The notes beneath the pieces were generated by a model that made no database searches, was not told the origin of the DNA, and saw nothing but the letters and a program-made list of their open reading frames with translations. A DNA stretch of 64,000 bases from Emiliania huxleyi CCMP1516. Its lineage: Eukaryota > Haptophyta > Isochrysidales > Noelaerhabdaceae. The position numbers were made by a program, and so were the translations under genes. The stretch is from positions 291,572-355,571 of the forward strand of contig NW_005198537.1 of assembly GCF_000372725.1 (NCBI RefSeq), given 5' to 3'. Positions 10,061 through 20,749 of the stretch are shown here, piece by piece (positions within the stretch are counted from its first letter, which is position 1; every line of letters starts with the position of its first letter).

Positions 10061-10308
10061 GTTTGATCCGTTTTTGTGTACAAATGTACAGTGAACACTG
10101 CACCCTCGGGCTCTCAGTGTCAGAACACACGAAGTAAAGAAGCTAGAAGGAATGCCGAGATCACAAGTCACACACAGTGTGTGAGTACCGTAATGTCGTC
10201 CGTTTGTTTCCACCCCCCACAATTTGAGGGCACAATAAATATTTGTGAACGCGCGCGTGGCCGCTTGAGAGACTGCAACGTCAAAGCCAAACACAACCGA
10301 CTCGAGTC

Positions 10309-11706
10309 TCACCTCGCCCGCCCGGTGAGGCGTGAGGCAGTCTCAGTCTGCTCCTCGAGAGCAACTCGCGTGCCGCCGCCCGTCGGCGCAAAATCGAGGG
10401 CGGCGGGCGGCTCCGTGCCGGTGTAGCGGAGGTAGCGGAGGCGATCGCGGCTGCAGGCGTTCCACACGCCCCGCCGCGCGAGCCGCGCCGCCACCGGGAC
10501 CTGCAGCTCGGGGTAGCCGAGGTGGACGCGCTGCGCCTTGGCGGCGACGTAGACGGCGGTGGCGTTGGCGTCGAGCACGCGCAGCAGGTCGTCGAGGGCG
10601 GAGGGCGCGCTGAGGAAGCAGTTGTCATTTGCCATCTTGTGCATCGTGCCGTACGGGTGGCAGGGGCTCACGCTGCTCGCCGCCCTCGCCGCCCACTCGC
10701 GCACTGCGGCGCCATCGCCGAGGGCGGAGGAGCGGGTGGGCGCGTGTGCGAGTAGGGCAACGCAATCCCAGATGAGCTCGAGGTCGTCCGCCGAAAGCTT
10801 GCGCCCGAACAACTCCTTCCCCTCCGGCCGCAGCCGGATCGCCGCGTCGTACTCCAACAAGCCTCCTCCGCCTCCTCCGCCTCCTCCGCCTCCTCCGCCT
10901 CCTCCGTGCTGCTGCTCGTGGCTGGCGCGCAGCCGTGCTGCGCCGCGCATGCCGCGAGCGTTGTAGAGCCAGCCAGCATAGCGCTCCGCCCCCCAATGCA
11001 ACCTGCGGATGGTGTCGAACGGTTTCCCGTCGGGCGCGAGCGGCGCCGGCCCTCCCGTCGCCCTCGCCGCCACCGCCGAGCCCGCCGCAGCCCGCCCAGC
11101 CGCCGCCCGCCAGACCGCCGTGCCATTCTGCTCCTCGATGAGAAGGGCGGCCGGCTCGAGCGCGGCCCGCAGCCGCGTGACGCACGCGGCGGAGCTCCGG
11201 TCCGCACCGCGTCTCGCACCCGACCAGTGCAGCGTCGCGGGCTCGAGCGAACTCCAGGTGTGCACAAACACTGAGCACGTGCGGAAGCGGCGCCGGCAGG
11301 CGCTGAGGTGGCGCTCGACAGCGCCAAACGCACAGCTCGTACGCAGGTGACCGGAGACCTGCAGCGCGACCCGGGCCGGGATCTTGCCGCCTCCGGGTGG
11401 CGGCGGGAGCGGATCCCAGTCCACCCTGACACCGCGCCCTGTCACCCTGCCGTGCCGAAACGTGGCGTTCGGCGTCGTGGCTTCACAGCTTCCCGAGCAG
11501 GAACAGTGGCGTTTGAACCTTGAGACGCTCACGTACTTGCAGCCTGGCGTCCGCGCGGCCAGGGCGAGGCACCAGTCCACGGCCGAGAGCCACGAGTGCG
11601 GCGACGGCATGCGGTGGGAGGCGCCAGCGAACGCACAGGCGCCGCCGGACGAGGTGGCGATCCAGTGCGCGCCGCCGTGGTGGGCGGGAGCGGGCTGCTC
11701 CGCCAT
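10309..11706 (-). CDS. Glycosyltransferase-like protein (algal/viral FVHTW-type)
   Basis: Intronless, 465 aa. After a Cys-containing N-terminal segment (CKYVSVSRFKRHCSCSGSC) the core reads VALQVSGHLRT, then CSVFVHTWSSLEP, YNARGMRGAARL, EYDAAIRLRPEG, and HKMANDNCFLSAPSALDDLL. This order (GHLR, then FVHTW, then YDxxIRLRPD, then a DN-containing segment) is that of a group of putative glycosyltransferases in algae and large viruses whose members act on surface glycans; the group name and substrate are uncertain. A run of about 15 glycines (GGA repeats near 10860-10910) sits in the middle and is probably a length-variable loop. The start Met was chosen as the first in frame. Confidence 0.6.
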   Translation of the reverse strand: MAEQPAPAHHGGAHWIATSSGGACAFAGASHRMPSPHSWLSAVDWCLALAARTPGCKYVSVSRFKRHCSCSGSCEATTPNATFRHGRVTGRGVRVDWDPLPPPPGGGKIPARVALQVSGHLRTSCAFGAVERHLSACRRRFRTCSVFVHTWSSLEPATLHWSGARRGADRSSAACVTRLRAALEPAALLIEEQNGTAVWRAAAGRAAAGSAVAARATGGPAPLAPDGKPFDTIRRLHWGAERYAGWLYNARGMRGAARLRASHEQQHGGGGGGGGGGGGGGGLLEYDAAIRLRPEGKELFGRKLSADDLELIWDCVALLAHAPTRSSALGDGAAVREWAARAASSVSPCHPYGTMHKMANDNCFLSAPSALDDLLRVLDANATAVYVAAKAQRVHLGYPELQVPVAARLARRGVWNACSRDRLRYLRYTGTEPPAALDFAPTGGGTRVALEEQTETASRLTGRAR

Positions 11707-11839
11707 GAAGGGACGAGCGCGAGCTGGTTGAGCGCGAGTTGGACCGGGCCGCGTGAGGCGCGCGAAGGCGCCTCCTTTCGCGCGAATTCTTCCTTTTAAA
11801 ATGGCTTGGGAGAGTGTGTGTGTGTGTGTGGCTTGGGAG

Positions 11840-12865
11840 AGTGGCCTGCCATGTCATAGGAAGGACTGTGGTTGCAGGAGAGTACCAGTGTACCACCAAC
11901 CATCACTTAGTCGCTATAGTAAAAGAAAGAAAGAAAACAGACAAGCCAAGGGAGGGATGGGAGGACGGCACGCCGCCACCACACAGGGATTTTAGGGGAG
12001 AAGTGTGGTGCTAGCCGTCGCCCACCCTCGGGCGTCTACCTCTTTCTATCTCCCTTCGCAGTTTCTCACCAATTCTCGCAGCGACCTTCATGCCACCTCG
12101 CGTTCTTCCCACTCTCGTCGTTCTCTCTCCTGCTGTCTCTTCCCCTGACTCATCGCTCTCCACGGCCTCGTTCTGAGACGCCGCTGTCGTCTGCCGATCT
12201 CTTGCTCTCGCTGCTTCTCTCGCCTTTCTGCGTAACTCCGCTCTCCTCTCCGCGTATTTTGGTCCCTCGAGTTTATCGAGCATTCCTCGCGCAAGGAGCG
12301 ACCACATTTCTGAGAGAGACGAGATTTTTAGCAATACCAAACAACTGGCAACCCTGTTCCCTGTCTGCACGTCTCGCGCGCGCGTGAACAGGGCTCCAGG
12401 CCCCAAATTACGTGTGAGTGTTAGAGTTGTTGTCATTTCTGACTCCCACCGCGATCATATCCCGCCCTGTCATGGTCGTTACTCAGGTCCACTCTCGTTT
12501 CGAGCACTTGTACCTCAAACTGTCGGTGTTGGCACTGGTGTTCCCTTCGGGTATATCGTGACAACAGCTGACGGCGGGATTTCCACTGGTGTTTCGTCCT
12601 CCTCGGGGTCGTCTTCCCCGGCTTCCTTGCGTTCGGCGTGGCTCACCCTCCATGCCGTGAACAGGCGCTTTATCCACTCTATATTCTTCTCTCGTTCCTC
12701 TGCCCGTGCCTTGGTCTTGTCGTTGTTTCGCACCCATGTCTGTCGCTAAAAGAAAGAAAGAAAACAGACAACCCAAGGGAGGGATGGGCTGTCTGTCGCT
12801 ATAGTACCTCACCTTGCAAAATCGCTTTCTTTTTTAGTCATAGTAGGGTAGGGTTTGCTGAGAGA
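11840..12865. mobile_element. Split TIR-element core interrupted by a second element
   Basis: Bases 11843-11923 carry the core of the 405-bp TIR element (GTGGCCTGCCATGTCA and on to CAACCATCACTTAGTCGC). The core resumes at 12791 (CTATAGTACCTCACCTT to TAGGGTAGGG). Between them lies an 865-bp insertion (11924-12790). The sequence GTCGCTATAGTA is present at both junctions, consistent with a target-site duplication. Outer termini of the host element are lost, so it is an old copy. Confidence 0.7.
11924..12790 (-). mobile_element. Fossil coding element of unknown family (copy a)
   Basis: Read on the minus strand, this insertion has coding character. One piece includes RNNDKTKARAEE and AWRVSHAERKEAGEDD; another includes ARGMLDKLEGPKYAERR and ends near 12011. 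Homologous pieces occur at about 57.1-57.4 kb and 61.6-62.4 kb, with the shared reading frame conserved better than spacing, so it once encoded a highly basic protein rich in Arg/Glu helices. The copy is broken. Both ends carry the same pyrimidine-tract unit in the same orientation. A smaller repeat (about 105 bp, beginning AATACCAAACAACTGGCAAC) is inserted near 12330-12435. I cannot name the family. Confidence 0.55.
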
Positions 12866-12971
12866 GAGAGACAACGCGCGCTTTTTGCTTCCTTTCGTAC
12901 GCGCTTTCGTACGCGGCTACACAAGGGCTGGTGCGGAGAGCGGCGCCTCTGCACCGGGTCGGAGCACACAC

Positions 12972-13868
12972 ATGTTGCTCCTACTCCTGCCGCGCGCACC
13001 CCAAGCCTCGCCTCGCAACCGCTGCCTGGTCTCGACCGCCGGCGAAAACCTGCCATCGCCTCGCAGCGATCGGCTGCCATCTTCTCGCGGCGAGCGGCGG
13101 CGACAGAGGCTCGCCGCCGAGGGGCGGCATCGTCGGGTCAGCTGGCTGCTCGGGCAGCAGGGCGACCTCGCGCCAACGGAGCACGCGGAGCTGACCGGGC
13201 TCCTCCGCCGAGGAGACACGTACGACGCGTCCTCGTACTCCGCCTCGCACGCCGCCTTCAAGGCGGAGCAGAATGCCGTCTTTGCGAGCCTCGCGAGCAG
13301 CCTCGGTGGCGCGGCATCGCCCGTCGTTTACCTCGATGGGCCGGACGGCGGCTCGACCTCGGCCCTGCGCGCGGCCGGCTTTGCCACCGACCAACTGCAC
13401 GTTGCAAACCCGCACGCGAGCACGTGCGCTGCGCTGTCCGCGCCACCACACAGCCTCGAGCACGTGGCGCACGCGAGCGCGGAGGAGGCCCTTGCCTCGG
13501 AGCAGTGGCGGTCACGCGCCTTTTGCGCAGCGTATTTCGACGGCTGCGGCGGCCAGGCCGAGCCGCTCATCGCAATGATTCGGGCGCTCTTCCACGAGCG
13601 GCGCGCCGCCGCCGCGGCGCTCGCCCCCGCCGTCGCCGTCGGCTTCACCCTCACGCGCGCCGAGCCGGGCGGCGCCTCGCTCGGCGACAGGGAGGTGGCG
13701 GTGCTGCGCGCGCTGACCGCCGCGGCAGGTGCCGTCGGGTACAGCAGCCCGTCGCACGTGGCAGACGACCCCGGGAGGTGGGGCTTGCGGCCAATGGGGA
13801 AGGAGCACGAGGGGACGACCACCGTGTGGACCGTGGTGGGCCGGCGGCCGGAGGCACAGGCAAGGTAA
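12972..13868 (+). CDS. Hypothetical protein with Rossmann-like YLDGPDGGSTSALRAAGF motif
   Basis: The frame is open from about 12855; I prefer the Met at 12972 because it starts a hydrophobic leader (MLLLLLPRAPQ), giving 298 aa. The central part reads VVYLDGPDGGSTSALRAAGF, a hydrophobic strand then a Gly-rich turn followed later by FCAAYFDGCGGQAEPLIAMI. This arrangement recalls a class I methyltransferase-type Rossmann half, but I cannot assign a substrate. The stop codon lies inside AGGTAAGT, a perfect splice-donor consensus, so the coding region may continue into an exon I have not identified. The gene begins right after the split mobile element. Confidence 0.5.
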   Translation: MLLLLLPRAPQASPRNRCLVSTAGENLPSPRSDRLPSSRGERRRQRLAAEGRHRRVSWLLGQQGDLAPTEHAELTGLLRRGDTYDASSYSASHAAFKAEQNAVFASLASSLGGAASPVVYLDGPDGGSTSALRAAGFATDQLHVANPHASTCAALSAPPHSLEHVAHASAEEALASEQWRSRAFCAAYFDGCGGQAEPLIAMIRALFHERRAAAAALAPAVAVGFTLTRAEPGGASLGDREVAVLRALTAAAGAVGYSSPSHVADDPGRWGLRPMGKEHEGTTTVWTVVGRRPEAQAR

Positions 13869-14061
13869 GTTTATTTCCAATTCTTTCTCGCCTGTGTTAG
13901 TGCCAGTGGTGCGCGCCTCCAGAGCGCCAATCTTCCCGTGCCCAAGAGAAAGAAAGAAAACCCGGGCGCAAAATCTTTCCGCGCAGCACCCCTCGCAGTG
14001 GCCTGGCGAACCGCGGGGGCCGCTGCAGCCGAGCCTCCTCACATCTCCTCCGACGACGCGC

Positions 14062-15658
14062 ATGCCAGAACGGCCTCCTGACATCTCAACCGACGACGCG
14101 TCAGAGGTGTGCATCATCGGCGGCGGCATCGGCGGCCTCGCGCTTGCTGTCGGGCTGCAGTCCCGCGGCGTCCGCTGCCACGTGGTCGAGCGCGACTCAG
14201 GGTGGGACGAGCGGCGGCGTGGTTATGGGCTGACCCTCGGCCCAACCTGCATGACGGCGCTCACCAGCCTTGGCCTGCTAGAGCGGGTGCGTGCCGTCGA
14301 TCAGGCGTGTCCCTCCGACTGGCACTGGGTGTTTGCCGCGAGCGGCGCCATCCTCGGCTACTTTGGCATCGCCTTTAGCGGCAAGCCGGGCGAGGCGCGA
14401 AATTTTCGCGTCCCGAGGCACGAGCTGCGCCGCATGCTGTACGAGCAGCTCGCGCCGGGCACCGTCCGGTGGGGCTTGCGGCTCGAGTCGTACGTTGAGG
14501 TGGCGGGTGGCGTCGAGGTGCACCTGAAGCCATCCCTGCAGCGCTCCTCCGCGGGCGACGGCGGCGGCGCTGCGGGCGGCGGCACTACGGGCGGCGGCGC
14601 TGCGGGCGGCGCTGCGGCGAGCAAGGCTCGCCTGCGGTGCAGCGTGCTGGTCGGGGCGGACGGGGTCCGCTCCGCAGTCCGCGCCCAAAAGTTTGGCGAC
14701 GCGCTTCGGTACGTCGGCGTCGTGGTGGTGCTCGGGGTCTGCCGCACACAGCACCCGCTGCTGAGGCGGGGCGGCTTCTACACGGTGGACGGCACTCACC
14801 GCCTCTTCACGATGCCGTACGAGCCGCTCGGGGCAGCGGAGGAGGAGGAGGAGGCGGAGGCGGAGGCGGAGGAGGATGGCGGGGCAGGGCGAGAGCGGGC
14901 GGCGGGCGGGCGGCACAGCACGATGTGGCAGCTCTCGCTCGCGATGCCGGACGAGGCGGCGGCGCGCGCGCTGTGCGGCGGCGGCGGCGAGGCGCTGCTG
15001 CGCGAGGTGGTGCGGCGGTGCAGCTCGTGGCACGCGCCGGTGGGGGAGATGCTCGCCGAGACTGCCGCGGGCAGTGTGTGGGGCACGCCGCTCTGCGACC
15101 GCGCGCCGATGCCCCACCGCAGCAAGCAGGCGGGCAGGGCGAGGGGTGGCGGGGCGCAGGCGGGAGAGGCGCAGCCTTCGCCGTGGGCGTCGCGGGTGAC
15201 TCTGCTCGGCGATGCTGCGCACGCGATGACGCCGGTGAGAAGAGAGAAGAGAGTCGGAGACGGAGACGGAGAAGAAGGAGAGCTGACCGCTGCGTGTTCG
15301 CCCCCCGCAGTTCAAGGGCCAGGGCGCCAACCAGACGCTCGTCGACGCGGCGCTGCTCGGCAACCTCCTCGCGGCCGCCCTCGCGGGCCGAGGCGAGGGG
15401 GGCACTGCCTCGGCGCTGGCGCGGTACGAGCGCGAGATGTGCGACAAGGCGGAGCCAAAGGTGGCCGCCTCGCGCCGCGCCGCGCTCCTCTACCACTCGG
15501 CGGCCGCGCTGGAGCCGGGGTCGTACGGCGTGAGCGGCGTGCCCGCCGAGGAGGCGGCGGCCCTGCTCGCCGAGCTGTCCCGGCGCGGCGTCACGGCGAG
15601 CGACGCGGGAGCGCTGGAGGCGCGAGCCGTGGCCGCGTGGAGTGAGTCGTCGTCTTGA
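14062..15658 (+). CDS. FAD-dependent monooxygenase (UbiH/COQ6/PHBH-like fold)
   Basis: Predicted 506 aa from two exons; intron 15235-15310 is GT-AG. Motifs of class A flavin monooxygenases are in order: dinucleotide fold CIIGGGIGGLALAVGLQ with the acidic end VVERD, the DG motif VLVGADGVRSAVR (about residue 205), and the GD motif VTLLGDAAHAMTP (about 385), which lies directly before the intron. The next exon opens FKGQGANQTLVDAALL, the usual GxGxNxxxxDA stretch. Two low-complexity Gly/Glu inserts are present, typical of this genome. It likely hydroxylates a small aromatic or polyprenyl substrate using NAD(P)H; the substrate is not shown. The start at MPERPPD was chosen because upstream sequence in frame has no domain character. 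Confidence 0.8.
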
Positions 15659-16328
15659 CAGTCCGGAGATTCGTTCTTTTGTCTAGCTTGTAGCTAGCGC
15701 CAACCGCGGCGCTTTACATAACAGAGCTCCAAGAGCGCGATGCGCATGTGACATGTCTCATGTGTGTCGCACTCTCATAGTGCACTCTCGCACAGCAGGC
15801 GGCCGCCAGCGCACGAGCGCCAGCTGCGCCGCCCCCGCCCCGCCACGTGCCGCGCCACGCGCGACGCGGACGCGCCAGCGGCCAGGGCGCCGCACAGTCT
15901 CAGCGGTGCGCGTGGGGACCTCAGTCGCGTCACGAGAGGACACGTCACTTGCGCGCGGAGCGCGGAAGGAGGAGACAGTGCCCGCGCGGTGCGGCGTACG
16001 TGCGCGCGCGGCGGGGGGCTGGGGCTCAGCTTTCCTGACGACATGTATGCGAAAAGCGCTTGATTGATGTGTGGCGCCGCGCGCCGCCCCACACACTCTC
16101 TGCGCGCGCACATTAGCACGGAACGCGCAACGGCGCAAATCAAGCGCGGAGAGAACCGGTGAACGCACGGTACACTCTGGGGAGCGGATCATCCATGCGT
16201 CCAGCCACATAGCTTGAGAGCGCAGCAGCGAACCACGCGCTGCGAGCTCCCGGCCCCTCTCGCCTGTCCACCCCCCTGCTGCGTCCGCAGCTATACTAAA
16301 CTCCCTCAGAGCCGGGGCCGCTCCGGCG
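15659..16328. other. Intergenic stretch between convergent genes
   Basis: About 670 bp between the stops of the monooxygenase and the SLC44 gene. It is GC-rich with one CGCGCGGAGCGCGG palindrome near 15951. Long minus-strand frames here have R/A/S-rich composition and no domain. I see no RNA gene. Confidence 0.5.
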
Positions 16329-19300
16329 TCAAGGGTTGAGCAGCGCCTGGCCACCCTTCTTGTGGCCAACCATGTGGCGCTTGGAGAAGGGGCGCTTCTT
16401 GGACGCGTCCTTCGGCTCCCCCGGCTGGCCCTCGTGCATGGGGCGCTCTTCCCACGCCGGCTCGAGCTCGAACGCCTCGTACATCTCGCGCGCGATGAAG
16501 GGCGGATCGTACTCGCGGATGTCGTGCAGCACGCACACCTGCAGCCGCGCAAAAGGCGGACGCCGTCGCGGGCGCGCCGCGGCGGAGGGGGGGCGCGGCG
16601 GCGCGGTCGGGCGCACCGTCAGCGCCGTCACCGTCTGCTCGTACACGGCGGCGAAGGAGCGCGCGAGCATGAGGGCGAGGATGAAGATGGCCGTCGCCGG
16701 CACGAGCGGCCCGTAGTAGTTGTACGCATTGGCTGTGCCTGGAGTGGGGGGAGCGGAGGGGGCGGAGGGGGGCGGAGGGGGGCGGTGGGGGCGGTGGGGC
16801 GAGGGTCGGTCGGACGCCGTCGCGGAGGCCGGGGGCCCGCGCCGGTTTGGATTTTCTCGTCGTTCATCGTCATCTGCTTGTACGCGCAGAGGAAGCAGAC
16901 GATCGGCGTGACGATGGACTGGATCCAGTAGAGGACGAAGCAGACCATCTTGTTGATTGCGATCTGCGTGGCGTACTCGCCGAGGAGGGTGTACGACATG
17001 TAGCAGGCGGAGCAGAAGCCGCGGTTCTCGAGGATGACGAAGGTGTAAGCGTACGAGGTGAGGAACTTGATCGACTTTTCAAAGCACATCAGGAAGCACT
17101 TGCAGCACTTGAGCGCGTACTTGAGCAGGATGTTGGCGTCCTGGGCGGCGGGCGAGAGCCGGTGAGGCGCGCGCAAGCGCGCCGAGGGCACCGTGGGCGG
17201 GCGGGGCGGCTGCTGACTACGGCGAGCCGCCTGCACGTCCTTGGTTTGGTCGTCGATGTACTCGAGCACGATGCGAACCACCGAGATGAGGGCGAGGATG
17301 AGCGATCCGAAGGCCATCGAGCCGAGGTTGCACCGGATGACCTGGGAGGAAGGGGCCGGGGGGGGGGTCGGGAGGAGTGCGAGTGGAGGGCGGATGGCGG
17401 GCGGTGCGGGTGCGGCCCCGCATCGCCCGATCTGTGAGAGGAGACTACTAGGAGGGAGTAGGAAGGACTAGGCCCCCGCCTGCCCGATCTGGGAGAGGGT
17501 GATGAGGTCGGTCTGGTTGTCGGCGTAGCGCGAGTCCTTCATGCCGGCGGTGTCTTGGTCGATGAAGTGGTAGTGGGCCTCGCCGCCCTGGGGGCGAGGC
17601 GGGGGCGGTGGGTGGTTGAGGGGTTCGGGCGGGGGGGGGCGAGGTGCAGGGCTGCTGGCTGCCGAGATGATTGTGGTGACGATGGCGTCGTAGAAGAGGT
17701 AGGTCCACAGGCCGCCAAAGGCAACGTAGGCGGTCTCGTACTTGAGCAGGTCGTTCGGGTCGACGGCGATGTCGATGGTCGAGTTCGCCTTGGCCTTCAG
17801 CTCCTCCGCCCAGCCGAGGGTGGTCTGGTACGACGAGGCCTGCTCACAGCCGCGCGGTGAGGACGGGCCCCCCCCCCGCGCACTCGTGTCACGCCCTGTT
17901 GCGGGCAGGCCGGGTCGGTCCACAGGTAGCAGATGATGAGGGCGCAGATGGACACGGCGACGAGCTGCGCGATGTACGAGGCGAGCGGGACAAACATCAT
18001 CGCGGGCGAGTTCTTGATGACCTTTGTCCCCTCCGAGACGAGAGCGGTGGTGCGCTTGATCTGCTTGGAGGCCATGCAGATGAAGATGAGGGCGAGCAGC
18101 AGCAGCACGCCCGTCACGATCGCCATCCACTTGTAGATCTCCTTCATGCTCTCGTTGACCTAGGAGCCACTCGCAGCTCCTCATCGGCCGGTCGCCGCCC
18201 CGCCGCCACACCTCCTTCCGCGAGAGGCGCCGCGGTCATGCTCTCGTACATGGAGGACTCGGTCACGTAGGCGGTGTCGAAGCCGTGCTCGTCCATCTTG
18301 TCGCCGACGTAGCCTGCGCCCTGCGTGACGAGGTCGTCGATGTAGGGCGTGGAGAGGCCACCTACGGGGAGGAGCTCCGAGCAGGCTTCGGGGCATGCCC
18401 GGCCCCTCTCCGCGCGGTGGTGTGGTTGGGAGGGGGAGCCCTTATACGCGAAGATTGCGGTGGCGATGGCGAAGGTGAGGAGGAGGAGGAAGATGGCGAG
18501 GTAGACAGCGACGCCCGCGAAGAGGTAGAAGAAGATGAGTATGCCTGCGGAGGAGGGCAGGCGCGCTGTGGAGGGGAGGGGCGCTGCGAGGAGGTGGGCG
18601 GAGGAGGAAGGGGGGGGCGGGAGGCGGCGGCGGCCCGCGACCTCGCTCCGAGGATATCAGTTGACAGGTCCGCCCCATGCTAGCGGGATGGCGGCACAAC
18701 TTGGCCCAAGAGTGCTAGGAGATCTGCGAGGGGTGGTATCCGAACGCACCCCACGTGCCAACCTCGCCCGCCTTGGACAAANNNNNNNNNNNNNNNNNNN
18801 NNNNNNNNNNNNNNNNNNNNNNNNNNNNNNNNNNNNNNNNNNNNNNNNNNNNNNNNNNNNNNNNNNNNNNNNNNNNNNNNNNNNNNNNNNNNNNNNNNNN
18901 NNNNNNNNNNNNNNNNNNNNNNNNNNNNGGGGGGGGGGGGGGGGGGATTTGAGGAGGAGGGACGGGGGAGGGAGGGAGGGAGGGGAGAGGGTGGGAGGGG
19001 AGGTGTGCTGCCGCCGCACCAAAGACAATGAGCAGCGGCGCGACGAGGCCCCAAAAGGCGATGGTACCCTTGTTCTCCCTGAGGGCTTCGAACATGGCGT
19101 CGAGCTTGTTCAGCTGGTCGAGGACGGAGCCTACATGCAGCGCACGCGCGTGGCGGACCCGCGGCGCGCGCCGGTCCGCTCTGGCGGAGAGGGGCGCCGA
19201 CGAAGAAGCCCGCGCCAGCTTGCTTTGCGGTGGTGGAGACGACGAGGTCGAGCTCGCGGTCGCAGAGGTAGGCTTCCTCGAGGGAGGAGATCTCCCACGC

Positions 19301-20399
19301 CGTCGTGCCGACCTGTCCACACCCGCTCCCTCCGTGAGGAGACGCCGCCGGGAGGGGCGGGCCTGGTCGCGACCCGGCGGGTCTCTGCCCCGCGCGGGCG
19401 TGAGGGGCGCGCCACGTCGACGTTGTGCTCGTAGCAGGGCTTGTTGATGTCGGGGTCGGTGCAGGGCGGGTCGGTGCAGAGCTTGGCGTCGCTGCTGTTC
19501 GTGTCGCTCTTCGGGAGGCAACGGTTGAGCACAGGCATGGTCGAGAGGTAGACGCCTGTGGGTGGGGAGGGGGGGTGGGGGGAGGGGGTGGGTGGGTGGG
19601 GGGGCTCTCGGGAGAAGGGAAGAGAGGAGGGGGTGGAGTGTGTGTGCGGAGGGGGAGGGGGAGGGGGAGAGGGGGAGGGCGAGGCGAGGCGAGGCGGGGC
19701 CGCGGTCGGAGGAGAGGAGGGGAGAGGCGCGCCCCAGGCGAGCGGGAGGGCGGCCGAGGGGGCGAGAGGGCGAGGAGGCGGGGAGGGGTGGTATCGGAGC
19801 GCACCCCACGTGCCATCCTCGCCCGCCTTGGACAAGATCTCGTCGTCCGTACACTTCTCGTCATCCTCATGGGCAACGGAACACAACACCTTGCCCCCCT
19901 CCTTTCCATTCTTCCTCGCCTGGTGCCCATAGTCCTCAATCGGCTCTGACCCGACTTTAGGGCACTCGTCGACACAGAGGCCGTACAGGGTCACCGAGGC
20001 CCACTGGCCCTTGGCGATGAGCGACTGCTGCAGCGACAGGTCCTTTGCGATCTGCGGGTACCAAATGTACCCGCCCAGCGTGCTACCCGTATCAGGATCC
20101 CCGGGGACGGAGTAACTTTCACCGTTCTTTTCAAAGTTGTTGTCATCGACGCCACACCGGTTGCCCAGGTAGTCCGCGCCGCGATAGAGCGCCGTCAGGT
20201 CGCCCGTGGAGATGGCGGACACGCCGATCCCCACGATGCCCACCCAAAAGACCAAGAAGAGGCCGAGGCAAAAGATGTCGGTGCAGCCCGCCTCATCTGG
20301 ATCAGCGGGGAAGTCGGGATCGTCGGTCGCGCAGCCGCCGCAGCAGCCCGGCCCCTTGTGCGGGTCTGAAACGCCGCCTTTGCCTTCGCCTTTGCCCAT
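16329..20399 (-). CDS. Choline-transporter-like protein (CTL/SLC44 family)
   Basis: Predicted 828 aa from 13 phase-consistent exons. Introns: 19556-19804, 19313-19415, 19131-19197 (GC), 18545-19019 (holds the gap), 18362-18439 (GC), 18160-18233 (GC), 17840-17892, 17588-17662 (GC), 17342-17479 (GC), 17141-17230 (GC), 16739-16842 (GC), 16539-16616. The N-terminus (MGKGEGKGGVSDPHKGPGC) leads to a first TM (IFCLGLFLVFWVGIVGIGV), a large Cys-rich extracellular loop, then a multi-TM core with IFFYLFAGVAVYLAIF, MAIVTGVLLLLALIFICMA and SLILALISVVRIVLEYIDDQ. The family hallmark comes late: KCCKCFLMCFEKSIKFLTSYAYTFV. A basic cytosolic tail ends KGGQALLNP. Members carry choline, ethanolamine or related cations across plasma or organelle membranes. 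The gap falls wholly in intron 4, so the protein should be complete. Confidence 0.9.
18640..18781 (-). repeat. Diverged copy of exon 1 end / intron 1 start inside intron 4
   Basis: This block ends ACCTCGCCCGCCTTGGACAA and contains GGGGTGGTATCCGAACGC and a preceding GCGGGATGGCGG-type stretch. It matches 19725-19840 of the same gene (exon 1 end and the start of intron 1) with scattered differences. It abuts the run of Ns. It is either a local duplication within the intron or a sign that two haplotypes or repeats were joined here. Confidence 0.7.
18782..18928. other. Assembly gap (147 N)
   Basis: A run of unknown bases inside intron 4 of the SLC44 gene, followed by a G-homopolymer of about 18 bases that probably stopped sequencing. 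Confidence 0.99.
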
Positions 20400-20749
20400 G
20401 ACTCTGGTCTTCAGTTGCTCGCCAGCTGTTAAGCCGGACCAGCCCTGCAAGGACACGGGCCAGCAACGAGAGGTCAGCGCCGACGCCGCGCCTCCGCTTT
20501 TTTTTTCGCTGGCCGGCGGCGTGTCTTAATAATAAATAACGGAAATTAGGGGCCGCCTCTCGCTATTGGCCACCTGCCTCCTTCACCTAAAGTCGTCGGC
20601 TCGGACGGAGCGTCGGCAGGCATTGAACGCTGTGCGTGCTGCCGGCGGCACTCCCAGGCCCCGAGCCAGAGCCCCGACCGTCTCTGGCGTTCCATGACTG
20701 GGACTACCGCAAGAAGTTGACGCGTTATCTTCTTTTCGGAAACGTCGAA

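Noticed and set aside
12623-13900. 420-aa plus frame
   Set aside because: Shadow frame of the YLDGPDGG protein; Arg-rich without motifs.
13729-14061. N-terminal extension of the FAD monooxygenase
   Set aside because: The upstream part overlaps the end of the previous gene in another frame and lacks domain character; MPERPPD at 14062 starts just before the dinucleotide fold.
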